From: Tribonema minus
Lineage: Eukaryota > Sar > Xanthophyceae > Tribonematales > Tribonemataceae
NCBI GenBank assembly: GCA_017506865.1
Contig: JAFCMP010000523.1
Coordinates: 1 to 64,000 of the forward strand
Reading direction: 5' to 3'
Length of the DNA: 64,000 bases
Every line of letters begins with the position of its first letter. Within the stretch, counting starts at the first letter, position 1. The notes beneath the pieces were generated by a model. That model searched no databases and had not been told where the DNA came from. It saw only the letters and a list, made by a program, of their open reading frames with translations. Shown here piece after piece: positions 58,101 to 64,000 of this stretch. Made by a program: the position numbers and the translations under genes.

Positions 58101-61100
58101 TGACCCATACCTCAACCCTAACCTGACCCACAGCAGCACAGTCAGAGTACACGTTGTTCACGGGTGTCTTTGACGGCGCAGCATCAGCGCTCATCACGTC
58201 GCGTGCTCCGAATGGTGCTCTGTGCGCAGGCGGCGGGCGACTGCCGCTCGACCCCGACACCAACGAGTTCAATCCGCTGTGCGTCTTTGACAAACCTAAC
58301 CCTGACCCTCACTGCGGACGGCACATGCTCAGCGCTCAATGAGTTCAATTCGCTGTGCATCTTTGACAAACCTAACCCTAACCCTCGCTGCGTACGGAAC
58401 ATGCTCAGCGCTCAACGAGTTCATTTCGCTGCGCGTCTTTGACAGACCTAACCCTCGCCCTCACTGCGGACGGCACATGCTCAGCGCTCAAAGAGTCGCG
58501 TGCTGCGTGCTTTGAAATGGTGTGTTGTGCGCAGGCGGCGGGCGCCTGCCGCTCGACCCCGACACCAATGGGCGCATCATCATCGCGCTTCAACCCTAAC
58601 TTTGACCTCAGCCCTAACCCTGACCCAGTCAGAGTACACGTCGTTGGTGGGCGTCTCTTACAATGCAGCATCGGCACTCATCAAGTCGCGTACCGTGTGC
58701 TTCGAATGGTGTGTTGTGCGCAGGCGGCGGGCGCCTGCCGCTCGACCCCGACACCAAAGGGCGCATCATCGCGGAGGTGCAGGCGGATCGCGAGGGGCAC
58801 GGCGTCACCGTGGAGACGCACGTGGAGAAGCACGTGAGTCGCACAGCCTAGACAGACAAATCTTTTTGATGGTGGCTGAAGCTAGTTAATTTGTACTGTT
58901 CCACGTTGAGTTCCTCGTAGGAATCGAACACGTGTTTGAGGCGTTATCAGCCCCACAAGTGTTCAGCTTAAACCACTGAGCTGTCAGACCACGGTGCCTA
59001 TCACCATGCCGACGGTGGCGGGCGACAGTACATGCTCGCGTCAGCAGCATCGCTTCACATGATGTGAAGTGCGAGAGCCTGCACTGGCGCCTGCTGGCAT
59101 CAAACAAATCATGGACGGCACCACATGCTCCCCCCCCCCCCGCCCCCCCCCCCCTGCGCAACAATACACCTTTCAACAGCGCCTCTGCACACTCTATCTG
59201 CAGAGAGCGCGTCTCCCATGCACGCCTACACAACTCCCACGCACAGAACATGCCCTGCTCACCCCCCTCCCCCTTCCCCCCCCCCCCCCCCCCCCCCCGT
59301 CCGCTACCCCCCCCCCCCTGCACCGCCGCCACTCAGATCTACCAGTCCACGCCGACGCTCGAGATCGACGGCGTCGGCTTCAACCCCGACGGCACGCAGC
59401 TGCGCTTCGCCAACGGCCTGCGCGGCGGCGGCGCCAATTACACGGCGAGCACTGTCACGCCGACGCGCATGACGCTCGACCTCGCACCCGGCTCCAAGTG
59501 GCGCGGCAACGTCGATAATCTGCCCGGCGCGCTCGTGCTGCTCGCCGCCGACGCCGGCGCCGGGTTCGTCGCGCTCGGCGCCACCGCCGTCAAGTCCGGC
59601 CGCAAAGTCGCCACGGTGAGTAAATCCCGAGTGACTCTGAGTCGCAAGACAGTCAGGACTCATGGTGCGAGTGACTCTGAGGTGCCAGTGAGTCAGGACT
59701 TGCCGCATGCGTGGTTAGTCATCCAGGTTAGGTGCTGTGCAGCTGGATGGAACAGCGTTGTGGCAGACACTGGCGCCGGCTTTTGTCGTGCTCGGCGCCA
59801 CCGCCGTCAAGTCCGGCCGCAAGGTCGCCACGGTGAGTGACTCCGAGTGTCAAGTGACTCGGAAATCACAATGTGCGTGGTTCATGTCGCGCTCGGCGCC
59901 ACCGTCGTCAAGTCCGGCGCAAGGTCGCCACGGTGACTCATGATTCATGACGCATGAGTGACTCAGGACTCGCAATGCGCGTGGTTCATGTCGCGCTTGG
60001 CGCGACTGGCGTCAAGTCCGGCCGTAAGGTCGCGACGGTGAGTAGTGACTCAGAGTCGCGAGTGACGTGGGACTCGCGGTGCATGCGGTTCATTGTCTCA
60101 GGTTAGATGCTGTGCAGCTGGAGTCACCTCAGGCACGATCTGCGCGCTCTGTCCAGCATCTCGCCGAGCTGCGTCGCCCAATTGTGTTGTACGCTTGCTC
60201 GTGGACAACGGCGCGAGTACATCACGCAAGCGTACAGTGGTGATGACGCATCGGGCATCGCAGCCGCGAGGCTGCGGCAGCGCAGCGTGCCGCCGCCGCC
60301 ATCATCCTCGCTCGATGCTGAAGTTCCGACCAGCATACGCCCACTGCATTCCGCAGCGTCACAATGAGGCGGCGCCTGCGTGACGCCAAAGCGCACTGTG
60401 TGGCATCGCTCCGCGCGCAGGTTTACGAGGACCCCAGCGTGAAGGCCAGCGAGGTGGAGATATTCCGCACGCACACGCACACGCTGTCGATACAGGGCGC
60501 CGGCTTCAACGACGAGTTCAGCCCCGTATTCAAGTTTGAGGGGGACCACCTGCAGCCCAGGTGCGCGCCCGTCGCGTGCCGCCGCTAAACTGATTTGGCA
60601 GTGCGGCGATTACAGAAGGACGTTAGAGATACCGCGGAGAGGGGGCTTCATGACATTGTTGCGAGCTACGTTGCCGTGCAAAGTCGGCTGCTCTTACCTC
60701 CGGCGGCCGGCGCAGGTGCTACGTCGTGTCTCGCGAACTCTCATACGTGCGCCATCCTACAAGTCGTATTCAGTCTGCGCCATCACCATCAGCTCGCCTG
60801 CATTGTGGCGCCGGCAGTCGCGAGAGGAGGTGTGCTCTGAGCACTGCGTATCTTCTCGAGCCCCCCCCTCCCCCCCTCCCCTTCCGCGCACCCCCAATTT
60901 TGGCCACACTTTGGACTATTCCTCGTAGCTCATCGCCGCAGCGCATACAATCAGAGCCGCAGCTGCCACCGCTCTGCACGAGCTGTGCCTTTTACCCCCA
61001 GCTGAAGTTTTTTTGTCCCCCCCCCCCCCCCATGCCGCCACCCCTTTCGCGCTGCCGCCGCTGCGCAGGAAGGACTACTACGTCAACGTGGTGAACCGCA

Positions 61101-64000
61101 CGCACGTGGACCTCATGCTGACAACGGACGACGCGTGGGCACCCGCCGCTGGTCCCCTCAAGGTCGTGTCCGTCGACACGGGCGCGGGGCCGGTGAGTAG
61201 CTTCAATTGAAGTTGGGGCGTGCGCCTCGCTTGAACTTTGTGCCTTGTGTGTGCGCGACGCGCTGAGCGGCGCGGCCTGTTTGTCACTGCTTCGGCAGCA
61301 GCTCTCATGATGACCCTAACCTTAACCCTGCACGCGCTCAAACCTAAGCCTACACGTGCTCAAGTTGTGCGAAGGCCACGCATGATGGCACGGCACGGTG
61401 GGACTCGTCACCGCGCAGCGTGCATGCGCGGCCCAGCAACGCGCCCCTTCCCCAGGTGGCGCCAACGCACCTCGCGGCATGCGCGCCTGCGCGCTGCAGG
61501 CGTCAACCCCAAGACTTTGTTTAATCGCTTGAGAGACAGATCCCATTCATCCTTTCATATGCCTTGGTCGCTCCTACGACTCATCGTGTGGCGCGCTGAT
61601 TCGCTGTGCGAGCGCGCAGGTGGCGCTGGAGCCGCCTGTGACGGTTGCGGAGGTCGTGGACGACACGGCGGAGCACCCCAGCGGCGTCACCGTCACGCCG
61701 TCCAACACGCAGGTCATCTACCAGTCGGACGCGTCGCGCGAGATCAACATTGCAGGCACGGGGTTCAATGTGAGTGACTCCCCTCTTTGCGCGTGCGCAG
61801 CATTCATCGGTGCTTGTGTCGCCGCAGATGCTTCCTTTTCCGATGCGGTGGGAGCCCGCTGTGCGCTGCTGCTGCTGCTGCTGCTCGCCGCGGCCGTGCC
61901 TTGCAGGCCAGCAGACGCAATGGCGCTGCCATGCCGCCTCTTACGGTTCGTGCGAGCGCATCTATGTCAGCGCCTTCTCTTGCGCAGCTTTCACCGCACA
62001 TCCTGCAGGCGTGCAGCGAAACTGTACTGCACACACAGCAACGCACGGCATCGACAGCTCCCCCCACTGAACACCCCCCCCCCCCCCTTCCCCCCAACTA
62101 CCCTTCCCCAGAGCCACCCCACGCTGGTCTTCGACCCCCCCCTGAAGGCGGGCACCAACTACACCGTCGTCGCGGCCGTGGACACCATGATCACGCTGCG
62201 CCTGCAGCCCGGCAAGAAGTGGCGCGAGGCGGCGGGCCCGCTCATGCTCATGTCCATCGGTGCCGGCGCGGGACCGGTGCCGCTGGGCGGCAGCAAGGGC
62301 ATCAAGGTGCGTGTGTGCAGCAACACGCAGTACGAATGCGATTAGGCAAGACAACCGAAGCGCGCCAGGCGCCGGCCGCGTCCGCCGGGGGCGCTCGCCA
62401 TTTCTCGCTCAGTGTATATGCGCAGCATGGCGTTGGCAGTGCTGGTGACGGCGTTGGCGCAGGACCGGTGCCGCAGGGCCGCAGCAAGGGCATCAAGGTG
62501 AGCGGGCGCGGCGCGCGCGCGCGGCGGCGGCGGTGGCAGCGGCGGCAGCGCCGCGGAGGTGCTAACCGGGATCAGACAGGGCTGCTGCTGCGCGCGAAGC
62601 GCCGGTGGCAGCGTTGCTTCACCGAGGCCATGGCCTGTCATGCGAACATTCATGGGCCATGCCCTGTTGTCCCGTGGGCAGGTTGGGCGAACAGCGCAGC
62701 GTGCGCGCGCGTGCGCATGAGGGCAGCGGCGGGTAGCACAACCGATGATTCACCTGCTCGGCGCACGAGGCGTGCGCGCGTCATTGCCGCACGCGCGCTT
62801 CATGAATGCGGCAGCTGCAGGCACAGCATTGCGGCCGATGCCTCCATGGCGGCCGCTGGGCGGCAGCAGACAGACGCCACTAGCAGCAACAATCGCCATG
62901 AGCACTTCGTACGCGCGCTTGCCAACACCGATCGCGATTGCTGCCTGTCACAAGTGTTCTCTGCAATGTGGACCGGCATCAGCTCACATGCGCCACCACC
63001 CGCGCATTGATGCCCCCCCCCCCCCTTTGCGCGCAGGTGGCGTTCATCCTGGCGGACCCCACGGTGAAGGAGGAGAACCTGCGCATCTACGCGACGCACT
63101 CCAAGCACTTCAAGTTCTCCGGCTCCGGCTTCCTCCAGCAGTTCAACCCGTACCTCAAGCCCATCGTGGAGCTCGCCGGCGTGCCGGCGGACGTCTTCAA
63201 GGTGGACTCCAACTGGACCCCCACGTGAGCCCCCCCCCCCCTTCCCAATGTACTTCAATTTGAAGTTGGTTTCAATGCAGGTGCCATGAAGAGCGAGCAA
63301 GTCTCGGTGCGCTGCCTCGCGCTGCCGTGCGCAGTGTCGTGCGCTGCCTCGCTAATCGTGGCCGCGACGGCGCAGCGTTGACTGCAGTTGACGGCGGACT
63401 CGAAACGCGCGTGCACCTCTGTGCGTGCACACGCGTTCGGTACCCCCCTCAGCAACGAGCGTGCTCGCGCACGAATTACGTCCGTACGCACCTCTCACAA
63501 GCACATCAGCCACCCTCCTTTGACGCACCATGTGTAGAAGGGTCGTCATGCCCTGCACACGTCTCCTAGGTTTCCCTTGCAGCCGAGCAGCTGACCGCAC
63601 GCGCTGCTGCTGCCATGCCCCCCCCCTCCCCCCTACTCTAAACCCCCACGCAGGTCCATCCAGCTGCTTCTGAATGAGGGCAAGTCCTGGGCGAAGCTCA
63701 GCGGCGCGGAAACCGCCTCCCTGAAGGTCTCCAAGATAGACACCGGCGCGGGCCTGGTAAGTGCGGCGCCAAGCGGTCGTGCCGTGAGCGCTGCCCGGCA
63801 AAAGCCGTTTGCTGCTGGGTAAGCGCTGCTTGTCGTTTGGCAGGGCGGCGGAGCTCTTGCGAGCTCTTGCGGTTAACAATAGATGAGGCGCACAGCGGCG
63901 CGTCTGTTCTTAACGTGTGGGCCGGCCTGCGCTGCGCAGCATCGTACTTGCCAGGGTGCAACTCAGATGAAGCTGTGACGGCGGCGGCGTGGGACTTGTG
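52168..64000 (+). CDS. Secreted protein with tandem IPT/TIG-like repeats; 3' end beyond window
   Basis: Exons: 52168-52233, 53196-53426, 56274-56451, 56905-57021, 58724-58833, 59337-59615, 60421-60560, 61069-61192, 61620-61769, 62112-62306, 63037-63224, 63654-63756, then a GT donor leading out of the window. They give 627 codons in one frame. Exon 1 alone encodes a signal peptide (MVCAFSVRALCLALVAAWA, then MGE). At least six repeats of about 75-115 residues follow. The shared pattern is an aliphatic-Y start, L-x-I-x-G-x-G-F, then F-x-P-P-L-x-x-G-x-N-Y, T-x-M-x-L-x-L, G-x-x-W, G-P-L-x-L and a closing IDTGAG box (for example INIAGTGFN, LVFDPPLKAGTNYTV, LQPGKKWREAAGPL). The G-x-G-F strand start recalls IPT/TIG immunoglobulin-like folds. 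I do not know the family by name. Introns cut the repeats at irregular places. A surface or extracellular role is inferred. A small extra exon between 52234 and 53195 cannot be excluded. Confidence 0.75.
54400..54860. repeat. Two tandem copies of a 220-bp unit in intron 2 of the repeat-protein gene
   Basis: CTCGGACCGCTGATTTTCTG (from 54414) and ATCGGACCGCTGATCTTCTG (from 54633) start matching blocks, and the later phrase CAAGCACGCATTGGCATC recurs 220 bp on. There is no open frame or recognisable exon, so this differs from the exon-edge copies. Confidence 0.85.
55213..55262. repeat. 15-bp tandem repeat forming a hairpin
   Basis: About three units of ACAAGTGTGCAATGC. CACTTGTGCAATGCACAAGTG at its start is self-complementary, so the tract can fold on itself. 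Confidence 0.85.
57980..58770. repeat. Complex tandem array: acceptor-edge copies of exon 5 plus CCCTAA-like units
   Basis: The exon 5 start and acceptor of the secreted repeat-protein gene (58721-58762) are preceded by copies at about 58520-58560 and 58225-58262, all reading GCGCAGGCGGCGGGCG and then TGCCGCTCGACCCCGACACC. Between them, units of about 75 bp with CTTTGACAAACCTAACCCT and GCTCAGCGCTCAA repeat three times (58285-58480). A related block lies at 57990-58085. Confidence 0.85.
58909..58990 (-). ncRNA. tRNA-like sequence (pseudogene or tRNA-derived SINE head)
   Basis: On the minus strand CAGCTCAGTGG (58983-58973) resembles an A box and TGTTCGATTCC (58930-58920) resembles a B box, each with about one mismatch. 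A CTGATAA loop-like stretch lies between them. Acceptor and T-stem pairing is poor and the D-to-anticodon spacing is too long for a working tRNA. It lies antisense within intron 5 of the secreted repeat-protein gene. Confidence 0.4.
59280..59320 (+). repeat. Poly-C tract ahead of exon 6 acceptor
   Basis: Near-continuous C runs directly upstream of the acceptor at 59336; another long C run lies at about 59130-59154. They are an example of the C-homopolymer 3' splice-site tracts seen across the window. Confidence 0.8.
59540..60050. repeat. Four copies of the exon 6 donor edge in the secreted repeat-protein gene
   Basis: The functional exon end and donor (about 59540-59625) are followed by copies at about 59762-59842, 59884-59940 and 59988-60046. 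All contain CGTCAAGTCCGG and end in CGACGGTGA or CCACGGTGA. Indels break the frame in the copies. Confidence 0.9.
62258..62510. repeat. Donor-edge duplication at exon 10 of the secreted repeat-protein gene
   Basis: The end of exon 10 with its donor (62258-62312) recurs at about 62440-62500. The shared phrase is GCAGCAAGGGCATCAAGGTG; the copy is otherwise diverged. Confidence 0.85.

Noticed and set aside
61787..63010. Open frame of 407 codons on the plus strand
   Set aside because: It overlaps exon 10 of the repeat protein in another frame and consists of Arg/Ala/His-rich shadow sequence.
1..64000. CRISPR arrays, prophage or bacterial operons
   Set aside because: Direct repeats here are exon-edge or intronic units without regular spacers, and all recognised genes are eukaryotic with spliceosomal introns.

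Overview
This is nuclear DNA of a GC-rich, intron-dense single-celled eukaryote. No prokaryotic, organellar or viral gene was recognised. CYB5D1 is a cilium-associated family, so the organism is probably flagellated. GC-rich third positions, frequent GC-AG introns, Ala/Gly-rich linkers and an F-box-like protein of a type common in algae fit a haptophyte or similar microalga, but that assignment is a guess.

Layout: (1) 1-8009, minus: 5' two thirds of SYF1/XAB2, a HAT-repeat spliceosome protein, running off the left edge. (2) 8322-9627, plus: small three-exon F-box-like protein, divergent from SYF1. (3) 11215-11964, minus: intronless CYB5D1-type protein. (4) 12168-19507, plus: 12-exon, 1121-residue protein with many degenerate EF-hands, sharing a 203-bp divergent promoter region with CYB5D1. 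(5) 20738-40043, minus: complete 31-exon DNA polymerase alpha catalytic subunit (1717 aa). (6) 41094-51419, minus: complete 12-exon SEC63 (645 aa). (7) 52168 to beyond 64000, plus: a secreted protein whose first exon is a signal peptide, followed by at least six about 100-residue IPT/TIG-like repeats. I do not recognise this family by name, and it is the best candidate here for an undescribed protein system.

I assembled the gene models by hand. In every multi-exon gene the exon phases close, which is strong internal support. Of 75 splice donors read, 69 are GT and 6 are GC. Most acceptors follow C-rich tracts, often pure C homopolymers.

The most unusual feature lies in the introns. At more than a dozen places an intron holds one to three decayed direct copies of the neighbouring exon edge together with its splice site. 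Donor-side copies lie just downstream of the real donor and acceptor-side copies just upstream of the real acceptor, so each duplication lengthens the intron and leaves the protein unchanged. Several are interleaved with telomere-like CCCTAA tracts and a recurring TGAGCRCTG motif. One POLA1 intron also holds a foldback element of about 0.77 kb with inverted ends.
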